Below, piece by piece: positions 35,197 through 44,771 of a stretch of 64,000 nucleotides of DNA. Positions within the stretch are counted from its first letter, which is position 1. Every line of letters begins with the position of its first letter. The position numbers were made by a program, and so were the translations under genes. The stretch comes from JAEXOD01 sp963667875 (GTDB lineage Bacteria > Bacteroidota > Ignavibacteria > Ignavibacteriales > Melioribacteraceae), in NCBI GenBank assembly GCA_963667875.2, contig CAXXGC010000012.1, forward strand, positions 62,001-126,000, in the 5' to 3' direction. The notes beneath the pieces are model-generated. The model made no database searches and was not told where the DNA came from. It saw nothing but the letters and a program-made list of their open reading frames with translations.

Positions 35197-38124
35197 CTAT
35201 AATAATTTTAATGAAACCATAATTTCATCGGACGGGAACCGGTTGTTTTGGTGAGCGCGTGCATAACCAAACGATATTGTGGATTTTAATAACGAAAATA
35301 AAACCATCTCAAAATCGAGTTGAGTACCATAGTTGTAAATATAAGTTCGTAATTCTTCTTTATCAAGATTAGTGGCAAGGGACATTCCAAATAAAGATAA
35401 ACGCATATAAGTAGAGTAAAAGCTTAAGAATCCCAATCTTTTAAATCTAACAGGTGCTAAATTTAATTCCAAAACAGCTTTTCCAAAATTTTTACCGCCC
35501 ACTTCATTTATTTCCACACCGGGAAAACTATCATAATCTCTGTATCTTTGTACGGAAAGATGATCGACATAATTATTTCCAAATCCGCCAAAATAAAAAT
35601 TATCAAACGGATTGTTTGTAATTCCAAACGAATGTCCTAATGCGGTACGCAGCCAAATAGATGTATTTCGTATTGGTAAAAGATGCCCAAAATTTAAAGT
35701 GGCAAATACTTTTGGAAAGTTGTCTTTATTTACATAATAATCCTGCACGTACAAATTCAAATCATATCCCTGTTCACTTTCAACAGCACCAATAGACTTA
35801 CGCATTTTGCTGTAAGTCAAATTAAACGATCCGCTGTACACTTTGTTAAATTCGGCAGCAATATTTTGGTATCCGGGGATTATTTCTAAATCGCCGAACA
35901 TTGAAAGTTTTATCGTATACTCAAAATTATAAGGTTTAAAATTATATATATTGTTGTTATACTTAATTGAACATTCATATCCGGCTCGGCTTGTTTTTGT
36001 TGGGCCAAACAAATCGTAAAAATCGGCTTTATTGTAAGACCCCGAAATTGTCCAATCCCAATACGAATAATTTAGCGCTGCATGCAGACGTTCTTTTTTT
36101 GCCAGTAGTTTGTTTTGTAAATATGAAATGGAAAAATCAAGACTGTTTATTGATGTAAGATCCGAAAATCGAAATTTATACCCAAATGCGGCAAAATCTT
36201 TATATCCCTGTACAATTGGAAAAGCTGAAGCAAATTTAATTTCGGTAAAAGTATTATATTTCCCTTCTTTATTTTCTTCTGCTTTAGGTTCTACCGGGGG
36301 TGCCAACATCCAACTTTCCACAATTGGGTTGTTTTTAATTACCTGCTGTCCTAAGTAATCAATGGAGTTAACATCTGCTAAAGGTTCTATTTTCATTAAT
36401 TCAGGTGTTAACCCTTCTGTTGTATATCTAAAAACAACCATTGAATCATTTGAAATTGGCATTGGTCTAAAATAGCCTGATTCGGAGTTGGTTAAAATTT
36501 CCATTTCTTTTGTTTTTAGGTTAATTCGATAAACATTGGAAACGCCGGTATAATAGGACGTGCCTACTAAATATTTATTATCAGGAGTAAATACAAAATT
36601 AGAGGCTGAATTGTCCTCAAATTCGAATATCTTGTTGTAATTTGAGTTCCCTGATTTTAACGAATCCAGGTCAAAACAAATTAATTCCTGCTTTCCCGAT
36701 ACCTGACTTAAAGTTCCCGAAAGTTTGGTTCCGTCCGGTGAAACATCTATATCAAAAAAACTTTTACCATAAGTGATTGTATATATAGTTTCCCATTTAT
36801 CGTAGGGCGGGAAAGCGCACACAATAGATATTCGGCCGTTAAAATTTTGAATACCAAAAAGTGATTTATCTTTTTTGTTAAATGCAAAATCACCGGCGCG
36901 GCTATATTCAATTAATTCCTTTTCTTTATTATCGTTTATATCGTAGCTTAACAAATTTCGCCAGTTTGAATTGTTTGATGAGCAAAATATCCTGTTTGCG
37001 GAATCATCATAAGCAAGCGATGTTACATAATATAACGATGGGCTGTTAACGTCCATAATCTTTTCCAATTTGCCGTTATCAATGTTTATTGCGCATATTT
37101 TTGCTAATGAATTGGGGTAATTAACAGCAGTAATAATTTTTCTTTCCCTGGAATTATAAAATGAACGGGATACCGAACCAAGATTAATGTTTGTTATAGG
37201 CTTGAATTTGCTTGGCTGGTACTTAGATATTTTTTTTATGTTTTCCATTTGAAATTCTTTTTCAAAACTAATCCAATTATCCCACTCGTCTTCAACATCA
37301 ACTCCATAAACATTTTCAAATTGATCGGCATAAAATCGTGAGCTTGAATCGGTTCGGGAATAAAATTCTTTTAATTTATAAACTCCGTATTTATTTGCCA
37401 AGTAGCTTACAAAGCGGGTACCGTATAAATACGAATTAACTCCAACCTGAAAATCAATTGTTGTTCCTTCTGTTTCAAGTCCAACCACTTTATAAAAATA
37501 GGAGCTATCCAAAACCATAGTTCTAAAAACCATTTCATCATAACCTCCCAATACACGTCCCATTCCTCCCGACATCCATGTTTCCATAAATACTGCAATT
37601 CCTTCGTGAAACCATCGAGGTGAGTACCATCTTGGGGTTGTTAAATAGCTGTATAACATTGTAACGGGGTCGTTCCCTTCGGGACTGATTTTGCCGCCAA
37701 GTGTTTTGCGATAAAATTTATCGGTTGAGGAAGCTTTATCGCACATTACAACGTGTGTAAGTTCGTGACTCATCAACCACTGCATTCTTTCATTTGCCGG
37801 CATTACATCAAATGTGTATTCAAATGGGGCAATGGCTGCGGAAATAAAATTACGCGGTATTACAAGTGTTCCGCCGTTGCCAACATCGGTAAAATCGTTT
37901 AATAAAACTGTTACATCTTCGCTTGGTTCATAATTCCAAAAATTTTTATGAAACTCCATAGCGTTAGTAAATGTGCTTGCCGTATAAGGAACAATATACG
38001 AATAACCTCTTTCGATGAACAACAATCTTAAATCTTTGGAATTATATTGATTGATTTGACCCCATACGTTTAACGAGACCATAACAAATGCCAAAATATA
38101 ATTTCTCATAAATAAATACACCAT
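35197..38124 (-). CDS. Exported gluzincin-like/beta-propeller/outer-membrane barrel protein
   Basis: 975 residues with an N-terminal signal peptide (MRNYILAFVMVSLNVWG; the first Met at 38124 may be dispensable). A metallopeptidase-like segment follows, with HELTH near residue 118 and WFHEGIAVFMETW near 174, a gluzincin pattern with a downstream Glu. The middle (about 300-620) has TolB-like propeller repeats such as DVSPDGTKLSG and FVFTPDNKYLVG. The last 330 residues alternate hydrophobic and polar residues and end in aromatic/Leu, as expected for an outer-membrane barrel. The three parts suggest a surface-anchored protease or binding protein. The substrate is unknown. Confidence 0.8.
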   Translation of the reverse strand: MVYLFMRNYILAFVMVSLNVWGQINQYNSKDLRLLFIERGYSYIVPYTASTFTNAMEFHKNFWNYEPSEDVTVLLNDFTDVGNGGTLVIPRNFISAAIAPFEYTFDVMPANERMQWLMSHELTHVVMCDKASSTDKFYRKTLGGKISPEGNDPVTMLYSYLTTPRWYSPRWFHEGIAVFMETWMSGGMGRVLGGYDEMVFRTMVLDSSYFYKVVGLETEGTTIDFQVGVNSYLYGTRFVSYLANKYGVYKLKEFYSRTDSSSRFYADQFENVYGVDVEDEWDNWISFEKEFQMENIKKISKYQPSKFKPITNINLGSVSRSFYNSRERKIITAVNYPNSLAKICAINIDNGKLEKIMDVNSPSLYYVTSLAYDDSANRIFCSSNNSNWRNLLSYDINDNKEKELIEYSRAGDFAFNKKDKSLFGIQNFNGRISIVCAFPPYDKWETIYTITYGKSFFDIDVSPDGTKLSGTLSQVSGKQELICFDLDSLKSGNSNYNKIFEFEDNSASNFVFTPDNKYLVGTSYYTGVSNVYRINLKTKEMEILTNSESGYFRPMPISNDSMVVFRYTTEGLTPELMKIEPLADVNSIDYLGQQVIKNNPIVESWMLAPPVEPKAEENKEGKYNTFTEIKFASAFPIVQGYKDFAAFGYKFRFSDLTSINSLDFSISYLQNKLLAKKERLHAALNYSYWDWTISGSYNKADFYDLFGPTKTSRAGYECSIKYNNNIYNFKPYNFEYTIKLSMFGDLEIIPGYQNIAAEFNKVYSGSFNLTYSKMRKSIGAVESEQGYDLNLYVQDYYVNKDNFPKVFATLNFGHLLPIRNTSIWLRTALGHSFGITNNPFDNFYFGGFGNNYVDHLSVQRYRDYDSFPGVEINEVGGKNFGKAVLELNLAPVRFKRLGFLSFYSTYMRLSLFGMSLATNLDKEELRTYIYNYGTQLDFEMVLFSLLKSTISFGYARAHQNNRFPSDEIMVSLKLL

Positions 38125-38205
38125 TTTTAGTTTATTGTTTATACAGCATTTTACATAACAATTTAATAAATTTATATAACATATTAAATTATTTTTGGAG
38201 TTTTA

Positions 38206-39654
38206 ATGAAAAACGTAAAGCTTATTGGCGATATGAGTAACGAGGAATTTGTTGAATATGGAAATAAGTTGGTTCAGATAATTGCAGACTATTTAAAGAA
38301 TATTGAAACGTACGATGTTCTTCCAAAAATAAATCCCGGCGACTGTTATAAACATTTTGATAAATTACCGCCGCAAACGGGTGCGGACTTTAATATATTA
38401 TTGGATTCGTTAAATGAAAAAATATTTAAAAACGTTACACATTGGAATCATCCCGGATTTATGGCGTATTTTAATTCTACATCAAGCGGACCCGGAATAT
38501 TAGCCGAATTTTTAGCAGCAGCTTTAAATACAAACGGAATGGTGTGGAAATCGTCCCCGGTTAATACTGAACTTGAAACGGTAGTAATTAAATGGATGCA
38601 GAATATGCTGGGTTTGCCGGAAAATTTTTGGGGAATTGTTTATGACACTGCATCGGTCAGTACATTCCATGCTTTGGCTGCGGCCCGCGAAAAAGTATTT
38701 CAAGATAAAAACAATTATGATTTAAATATAAATTCATTTACAGTTTATTGTTCCGAACATGCTCATTCGTCCATAGAAAAAGGAAGTTTGGCTGTTGGAA
38801 TTAGGAAAATACGAAAAATTTCTACTGATAAAAATTTTGAAGTAAATATTAGTGAATTAAAAGATAAAATTGACGAGGATTTAAAAGCAGGCTGTATTCC
38901 AATGGCAGTTGTTGCTTGTGTTGGTACAACTTCCGTAACATCAATTGATAACGTGAAAGCGATTTCCGATTTGTGCATAAAAAATAATATCTGGCTTCAT
39001 GTGGATGCCGCCCATGCCGGAATTGCCGCAATTGCTGATGAATATAAATATATCTTAAAGGATTGTGAGTTGGCGGATTCTATTGTTGTTAATCCGCATA
39101 AGTGGATGTTTACCCCGGCCGATTTAAGTTTATTGTATATTAAGGAAAAACATTATCTAAAAGACGCGTTTTCAATTGTGCCCGAATACCTAAAATCAAA
39201 TGTAGATGACCAGGTTACAAATTATATGGATTATGGAATTCAGCTTGGTAGAAGATTCAGAGCTTTAAAACTGTGGTTTATTATTAATTATTTTGGCGTG
39301 GAGGGAATAAAAAATCGCATCAGGGAGCATTTTAGGCTGGCAGAGATATTTAAAACGTTAATAGATAACAATCCGGTTTTTGAAAGACTGGCACCTGTTC
39401 CGCTAACCACAATTTGTTTTAGGGCTTTATTACCTAAATGCGATGATTTGGATTATTTAAATAAATTCAACTTACAACTTATTGACGAAATAAATAATAC
39501 AGGTGAAATATTCCTATCTCACACCAAACTGAACGGAAAAATCACAATCCGTGTTGTGGTTTCAAGCTTACGGGTAGAAGAAAAGCATGTAAAAAATTGT
39601 TATAATATTTTGGTTGAGAAGTACAACAATTTGACATCAGCAATCAATAAGTAA
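38206..39654 (+). CDS. PLP-dependent group II decarboxylase (aromatic-L-amino-acid decarboxylase-like)
   Basis: 482 residues with the type I aminotransferase fold. The PLP Lys is in VNPHKWMFTPADLS (about residue 298). WLHVDAAHAG holds the Asp that contacts the pyridine nitrogen, and HWNHPGFMAYF is the N-terminal substrate segment seen in DOPA/tyrosine/tryptophan decarboxylases. YSDTASVST-like YDTASVSTFHAL provides phosphate contacts. It probably makes an aromatic amine from its amino acid; the exact substrate cannot be read from sequence. TTGGAG precedes the ATG. It is divergent from the gluzincin gene and stands alone. Confidence 0.92.
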   Translation: MKNVKLIGDMSNEEFVEYGNKLVQIIADYLKNIETYDVLPKINPGDCYKHFDKLPPQTGADFNILLDSLNEKIFKNVTHWNHPGFMAYFNSTSSGPGILAEFLAAALNTNGMVWKSSPVNTELETVVIKWMQNMLGLPENFWGIVYDTASVSTFHALAAAREKVFQDKNNYDLNINSFTVYCSEHAHSSIEKGSLAVGIRKIRKISTDKNFEVNISELKDKIDEDLKAGCIPMAVVACVGTTSVTSIDNVKAISDLCIKNNIWLHVDAAHAGIAAIADEYKYILKDCELADSIVVNPHKWMFTPADLSLLYIKEKHYLKDAFSIVPEYLKSNVDDQVTNYMDYGIQLGRRFRALKLWFIINYFGVEGIKNRIREHFRLAEIFKTLIDNNPVFERLAPVPLTTICFRALLPKCDDLDYLNKFNLQLIDEINNTGEIFLSHTKLNGKITIRVVVSSLRVEEKHVKNCYNILVEKYNNLTSAINK

Positions 39655-39709
39655 TTTCTGAGAAGTTATTAATAAAAAAAGGAGTCCAATTTTTGTAACT
39701 GGGGATTAA

Positions 39710-40198
39710 TTAAAACCCGTATTCCATGCCAACACGAATCCCTTTTTGAGGACCCCAAACATAACGTGCCGTAAAAGCAATAGGTGAAATTAAACGGGCA
39801 CCTAAACCAACAGAAAACATAAATCCGTTATCTCTATCAATTCTACTGTTTGTACCTTCAGATATTTCGGAGTTTGTAAATACATAACTAACATTAATTA
39901 TGCTAAAAAAATCTCTTCCTTCAATCATAGTGTTAATGCTTTCAAAACCAAGTTCAAATCTGTAAAATTTGTTTATGTAAGATTTTTCACCCCAGTGATT
40001 ACCCATTACAAAAGAACTTGTTCCTCTGCAAATGACTTTTTGATTATTCCATGTTTTAATAGTTTTTGAAATTGAAGCGCCGTAGTATTCACCATATTTG
40101 CCAAGTTGATACAAGCCAGAAGTTGCAAAGTTTTGGGCATAAACTTGTAAGGCTAAAACCATAAATAAACTGAAAGAAAGTAATGTAATTCTTTTCAT
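39710..40198 (-). CDS. Small exported outer-membrane-type protein, function unknown
   Basis: 162 residues. A clear signal peptide (MKRITLLSFSLFMVLALQVYA) is followed by alternating beta-type sequence rich in Gly, Tyr and Phe. It ends in GMEYGF, with a terminal Phe as in outer-membrane barrels. No family is recognised. AGGAG lies about 10 bp before the start. A perfect CRP-type palindrome at 40301-40316, about 100 bp upstream, may control it. Confidence 0.7.
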   Translation of the reverse strand: MKRITLLSFSLFMVLALQVYAQNFATSGLYQLGKYGEYYGASISKTIKTWNNQKVICRGTSSFVMGNHWGEKSYINKFYRFELGFESINTMIEGRDFFSIINVSYVFTNSEISEGTNSRIDRDNGFMFSVGLGARLISPIAFTARYVWGPQKGIRVGMEYGF

Positions 40199-40300
40199 TT
40201 TAGATACTCCTCAAATGTTAATTTACCAAATAATTAACTTATTAATATTAACAAAAAAATCCAAAAGATTTTTTAAGTCTAAAGCAGAAAAATTTAAACA

Positions 40301-40316
40301 TGTGATTTTAATCACA
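40301..40316. promoter_or_regulatory. CRP/FNR-family-like operator upstream of the small exported protein
   Basis: TGTGA-TTTTAA-TCACA matches the classical CRP half-sites exactly, with the standard 6-bp spacer. It is in the intergenic region between cspA and the small exported protein, 103 bp upstream of the latter's start. Confidence 0.55.
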
Positions 40317-40414
40317 ACAAGAAGGGGAATAAGTTGTTGAAAAACAATGGTTGTTAATTGTTGGGTGGTTAAAAATATGGTAAAAACGTAACAATGTACA
40401 ATACGACATGTTTA

Positions 40415-40443
40415 AAATAAAAAAAGCGGCCAAAGGCCGCTTT
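40415..40443 (-). terminator. Intrinsic terminator of the cold-shock gene
   Basis: AAAGCGGCC at 40423-40431 and GGCCGCTTT at 40435-40443 form a perfect 9-bp stem with an AAA loop. On the minus strand it is followed by a T-run. It lies 22 bp after the cold-shock stop codon. Confidence 0.92.
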
Positions 40444-40464
40444 GCGTTGCATGTGATTATAAAA

Positions 40465-40677
40465 TTATTTTATAACTTCAACATCTTGAGCTTGTGGACC
40501 TTTTTGTCCTTGACCAACTGTGAATTTCACTTTTACGCCTTCTTCTAAAGTACGATATCCATCGCCTTTAATTGAAGAAAAATGAACAAACACATCGTCA
40601 CCTTTACTGCGCTCAATAAATCCAAAACCTTTTGCAGCGTTAAACCATTTTACGGTTCCTGTTTCACGCTCTGCCAT
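40465..40677 (-). CDS. Cold-shock protein (CspA family)
   Basis: 70 residues, a complete cold-shock domain. RNP1 is KGFGFIER and RNP2 is VFVHFSSI, preceded by GTVKWFNAAKG. It binds single-stranded RNA/DNA and prevents or melts RNA structure. AGGAG lies about 7 bp upstream of the start. It forms a single-gene unit with a perfect terminator and is divergent from clpB. Confidence 0.97.
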   Translation of the reverse strand: MAERETGTVKWFNAAKGFGFIERSKGDDVFVHFSSIKGDGYRTLEEGVKVKFTVGQGQKGPQAQDVEVIK

Positions 40678-40993
40678 TTGTGGTACTCCTAATTATTACT
40701 TTATTTCTTAAAATTGAGCAAAGCGACTAACACCATAAAAACTGAGTAAATCATATTCTAACAGCCTAGTTCAACTGCTCTATACATGCAAGATGCTTAA
40801 ATATTATTTAAAAAGCAAATTAATAATGAAAATAAATTGTGATTTGCCTCACAAATTGAAACATTTATGCTTTTTATGCAGTAAAATATGATTAATTAGA
40901 AAATAAAACTTGATATTTGTTATATTTTTGTTTTCGTATACTTTGATATTTTAAAATATATTTACGGTCTAAATTGAAAAAGAGGTTAAAATT
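40678..40993. other. Divergent regulatory region between cspA and clpB
   Basis: 316 bp holding the long 5' leader and promoter of the cold-shock gene and the clpB promoter. A CRP-type palindrome is at 40837-40854. I see no CIRCE element. AAAGAGG before 40994 is the clpB ribosome binding site. Confidence 0.55.
40837..40854. promoter_or_regulatory. CRP/FNR-family-like operator between cspA and clpB
   Basis: TTGTGA-TTTGCC-TCACAA is a perfect 6-bp-arm palindrome with a 6-bp centre and matches CRP-type sites. It lies 140 bp before clpB and 160 bp before cspA, so either gene could be the target. Confidence 0.55.
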
Positions 40994-43606
40994 ATGACTA
41001 TAGATTTTAGTAAATTTACCGTTAAAGCACAAGAAATTATACAAACTTCCATAGAAATAGCCCAAAACTACAATAACCAAATTATAGAAAACGAACATGT
41101 TTTAGCTGCTATGATACAGGACGATAACAGCGTTACATCGTCAATATTACAAAAAGCAGGCGTAAATATGGGGCAACTAAAACTTAAGGTGGGTTATTTT
41201 TTAGAAAAGCTTCCCAAAGTTTCAGGCGCGGGAGTTGGCGATCAGCAGTTTTCGCCTAAAACGGCAAAAATGTTTGATTCCGCTTCGTTAGAGGCGAAAA
41301 ACTTAAAAGATGAATTTATTTCCAGTGAACACCTGCTTTTGGCAATAATTAATGAAAATGGAAATACAGGTCAAATATTAAAAGAACTTGGAATAACCAA
41401 AGATGTTGTTCTTGCGGCTTTAAAAGATATAAGAGGCACACAGCGTGTAACTTCGCAAAATGCTGAAGATAATTATCAGTCGCTAAAAAAATACGGACGC
41501 AATCTTAACGACCTTGCAAAAAAAGGGAAACTTGATCCGGTTATAGGGAGGAATGAAGAGATAAGGCGCGTTTTGCAGGTGCTTTCGCGCAGAACTAAAA
41601 ATAATCCCCTTTTAATTGGGGAGCCGGGTGTGGGTAAAACAGCAATTGCCGAAGGTATTGCCCATCGTATAATTTCGGGTGATGTACCGGAAAATTTAAA
41701 ATCAAAAAATATTATAGCTTTGGATTTAAGCGCGCTTGTTGCCGGGGCACAATTTAGGGGACAATTTGAAGAGCGTATGAAAGCCGTTATAAAAGAAGTG
41801 CAGGAATCCAACGGGGAAATAATATTATTTATTGATGAAATTCACCAGCTGGTTGGGGCGGGACGAACAGACGGAGCCATGGATGCGGCAAATATTTTAA
41901 AACCTGCCTTAGCGCGGGGTGAACTTCATACTATTGGAGCAACTACATTAAATGAATATAAAAAATATTTTGAAAAAGATGCCGCTCTTGAACGAAGATT
42001 TCAGCCGGTTTTGGTAAGCGAACCTAATGAAGAAGATTCTATTTCAATATTGCGCGGATTAAAAGAAAAATATGAAATTCACCACGGTGTTAGAATTACA
42101 GACGGAGCAATTATTGCCGCCGTACAATTATCGGCACGATATATTACAGACAGATTTTTGCCGGATAAAGCTATTGATTTAATAGATGAATCGGCTTCAA
42201 AACTTAGAATTGAAATTGATTCGCTGCCGGAAGAACTTGATGTTGTTGAAAGAAGAATTAAACAACTTGAAATTGAAAAAGAAGCACTTAAACGCGAACA
42301 GGATCCCGAATCGGCAAAGAGAATTTCGGAAATTAATTTTGAACTAAGCGAAACTATTGAAAAACGTACTCATTTAAGAAGTCATTGGCAATTAGAAAAA
42401 GAATTAATAGGCAATATACGCAAAATGAAAAGCGATATTGAAGATACTAAAACCAAAGCGGAAAAATTTGAACGTGAGGGCAATTTGGGTAAAGTTGCTG
42501 AATTGCGTTATGGTGTTTTGCCGGCTATTGATAAAAATTTAAAATTAAAAACAATTGAATTGCAAAACGCACAAAAAAATATCCGTATGCTTAAAGAAGA
42601 AGTTGACGCTGAGGATATTGCGGAAGTTGTTGCAAAATGGACGGGTATTCCTGTTTCAAGAATGTTGGAAAGCGAAAGAAGCAAGCTGTTAAAATTGGAA
42701 ACTGAACTTCATAAAAGGGTGATTGGACAGGATGACGCTGTGTTTGCAGTAGCAAATGCTATCCGCCGTTCACGCGCGGGTTTGCAGGATAGCAATAAAC
42801 CGATTGGGTCGTTTATATTTATTGGAACAACAGGAGTTGGTAAAACCGAACTTGCACGTGCTTTGGCAGGCTTTTTATTTAACGATGAACACGCTATGAT
42901 TCGTATTGATATGAGCGAATATATGGAGAAATTTTCAGTTTCGCGTTTAATAGGTGCACCTCCGGGATATGTTGGTTACGAAGAAGGAGGACAATTAACC
43001 GAAGCGGTAAGACGTAAACCCTATTCGGTTGTTTTACTTGACGAAATTGAAAAAGCCCATTCCGATGTTTTTAATATTTTGTTGCAAGTTTTGGAAGACG
43101 GCCGTTTAACTGACAACCAAGGCAGAACAGTAAATTTTAAAAACACTATTATTATTATGACAAGTAATCTTGGTTCGCATTTAATACAAGATAAACTTGA
43201 TACTATTAACGAAGATAATTATCAGCAGATTATTGGCGATTTAAGAGTGCAGTTATCCGAATTATTAAAACAAACTATACGACCGGAATTTTTAAATCGT
43301 ATTGACGAAATTGTAATGTTTAAACCGTTGCTAAAATCAGAATTACGGCAAATTATTGATATTCAACTTCAAAACGTAAGCAGAAGTTTGGCGGATAAAA
43401 ATCTTTTAATTTCCGTTACTGAAAATGCAAAAGACTTTTTATTGCAAAACGGATATGATATTACTTATGGTGCCCGTCCGTTAAAACGAACCATACAAAA
43501 ATATATAATCAATCCATTGGCCTCTTTTCTGCTTATGGGTAAATATTCCCCCGGCAGCACAATTGTTGTTGATACCGATGAAAGAGGAAAAATAGTGTTT
43601 TTGTAA
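40994..43606 (+). CDS. clpB: ClpB disaggregase (Hsp100 AAA+)
   Basis: 870 residues, the normal length. The Clp_N domain spans about 1-150. AAA-1 has Walker A GEPGVGKTAIAEG (about 210) and Walker B ILFIDEIHQLVG. The coiled-coil middle domain (about 410-525) distinguishes ClpB from ClpA/ClpC. AAA-2 has GTTGVGKTELARA and VLLDEIEKAH, followed by a sensor-2/D2-small domain. With DnaK it resolubilises aggregated proteins after heat or other stress. It lacks the IGF/ClpP-binding loop of ClpA. A terminator-like hairpin follows at 43661-43692. Confidence 0.97.
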   Translation: MTIDFSKFTVKAQEIIQTSIEIAQNYNNQIIENEHVLAAMIQDDNSVTSSILQKAGVNMGQLKLKVGYFLEKLPKVSGAGVGDQQFSPKTAKMFDSASLEAKNLKDEFISSEHLLLAIINENGNTGQILKELGITKDVVLAALKDIRGTQRVTSQNAEDNYQSLKKYGRNLNDLAKKGKLDPVIGRNEEIRRVLQVLSRRTKNNPLLIGEPGVGKTAIAEGIAHRIISGDVPENLKSKNIIALDLSALVAGAQFRGQFEERMKAVIKEVQESNGEIILFIDEIHQLVGAGRTDGAMDAANILKPALARGELHTIGATTLNEYKKYFEKDAALERRFQPVLVSEPNEEDSISILRGLKEKYEIHHGVRITDGAIIAAVQLSARYITDRFLPDKAIDLIDESASKLRIEIDSLPEELDVVERRIKQLEIEKEALKREQDPESAKRISEINFELSETIEKRTHLRSHWQLEKELIGNIRKMKSDIEDTKTKAEKFEREGNLGKVAELRYGVLPAIDKNLKLKTIELQNAQKNIRMLKEEVDAEDIAEVVAKWTGIPVSRMLESERSKLLKLETELHKRVIGQDDAVFAVANAIRRSRAGLQDSNKPIGSFIFIGTTGVGKTELARALAGFLFNDEHAMIRIDMSEYMEKFSVSRLIGAPPGYVGYEEGGQLTEAVRRKPYSVVLLDEIEKAHSDVFNILLQVLEDGRLTDNQGRTVNFKNTIIIMTSNLGSHLIQDKLDTINEDNYQQIIGDLRVQLSELLKQTIRPEFLNRIDEIVMFKPLLKSELRQIIDIQLQNVSRSLADKNLLISVTENAKDFLLQNGYDITYGARPLKRTIQKYIINPLASFLLMGKYSPGSTIVVDTDERGKIVFL

Positions 43607-43660
43607 GGCGAAAAACAATTATGAATGATGAATTATTAATTATGAATTAAAAACCTAAAA

Positions 43661-43692
43661 GCCGCGAATAATAAAATTGTTTGCGGTTTTTT
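43661..43692 (+). terminator. Terminator-like hairpin after clpB
   Basis: GCCGC...GCGG pairing at 43661-43686 is followed by six T. Near-identical copies occur at 44381-44413 and 46619-46651, so this terminator is part of the repeated module. Confidence 0.6.
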
Positions 43693-44380
43693 GTTATAAT
43701 AACATTGTGCTTCTCTGAAGCACGGGTTTGTGGGCATTAGTTTTGGTTACAGACATGGAATTTCTCCGAAATTCATATCTGACGAAAATGTTTAAGCACT
43801 GAAAGGGTGTAAGATTATAGGGAAATTAAAGGAGCGGGTGACATGATAATTAATTGTTATGTACAAACCACAACTCCAGAAAGGGCTGTATGTCCTTTTT
43901 TACATAATCATTAAACACAGATTATTAATTATTCCCAGCTGCTTCATCAGTCTTCAAGTGTTTTTAATTTATAATTCACCACTCATAATTGTTTTTATAA
44001 AACCTTCTACAGAGTAGAAGCATGTCTGTAACCACGCACATCCCCCACAGAAATAACGCCTACAGAGTAGGCGCACATTAAAAAATCAGGGCAATCATAA
44101 AAATCAAACGAATCATAGTTCAGACAATGGATTAATCTGTATTAATCCATAAGTCCGTAAAGGTCGGAAATTAAAAGAATAGGCAACTATTCCATAGTTG
44201 AGGAGGTCTTTGAGGGTTAGTTGGGTTACAAATAGGCCTCTTTTCCAAAGAGGGTTTGATACAAGGAAATTATTAGATAATTGAGTAAATGCCAAAATAC
44301 TTTTTATCAAAATCATGGTAATCATTCAAATCACAAAAATCATAGTTCAGACGATTTAATTTTTAATTAAAAAGATAAAA

Positions 44381-44413
44381 GCCGCAGATAAATAAAATTT
44401 TTTGCGGTTTTTT
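44381..44413 (+). terminator. Second copy of the repeated terminator-like hairpin
   Basis: GCCGCAGATAAATAAAA then TTTGCGG followed by a T-run, the same element as at 43661 and 46619. Here it follows no gene directly, so it was probably placed by repeat duplication. Confidence 0.5.
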
Positions 44414-44771
44414 TATTGTTCAAGAGAGGATGAATTTTTATTTGCTTTAAAATAATTATTCCTTATTTTAAATTTAAATATTATTTGTTTTGAGGAAATA
44501 CTTAAATATTTGGCAATGAGGTAAAAGTGAAAAATCCACATTTTCCACAAAGCCAACTTCTGAGCATGTTTTTTTATTCCTTGCTATGAATTCACGAATA
44601 CATATGCATCATGTTTTTATAAGGTGTTACTTGATAATTTTAGGAATGAGTGTAACTAACAGTTAAAATAAATAGTAAAGTAATTTAATAATAAGGTAAA
44701 TTATATTAGAATACTTATAGAATTAAAATTTCTTTGGTTGCAAATTAACTTAAATAGTTTTCAATAATTAA

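Larger units (their letters stand above)
43607..44771. repeat. Non-coding mosaic repeat region B
   Basis: This gene-free 1.2-kb region shares long stretches with 46575-47300. It contains six perfect hairpins with 7-bp arms and 3-nt loops, at 43707-43723, 43758-43774, 44004-44020, 44057-44073, 44184-44200 and 44237-44253. Between them are AATCATAGTTCAGACAA units (near 44112 and 44332), a GGATTAATCTGTATTAATCC unit and two copies of a terminator-like hairpin. The last 350 bp before 44772 are AT-rich leader. Confidence 0.85.

Noticed and set aside
44113..44325. 70-residue minus-strand open frame in repeat region B
   Set aside because: It is made of hairpin and repeat modules that are also present in region C, where the frame is not kept.
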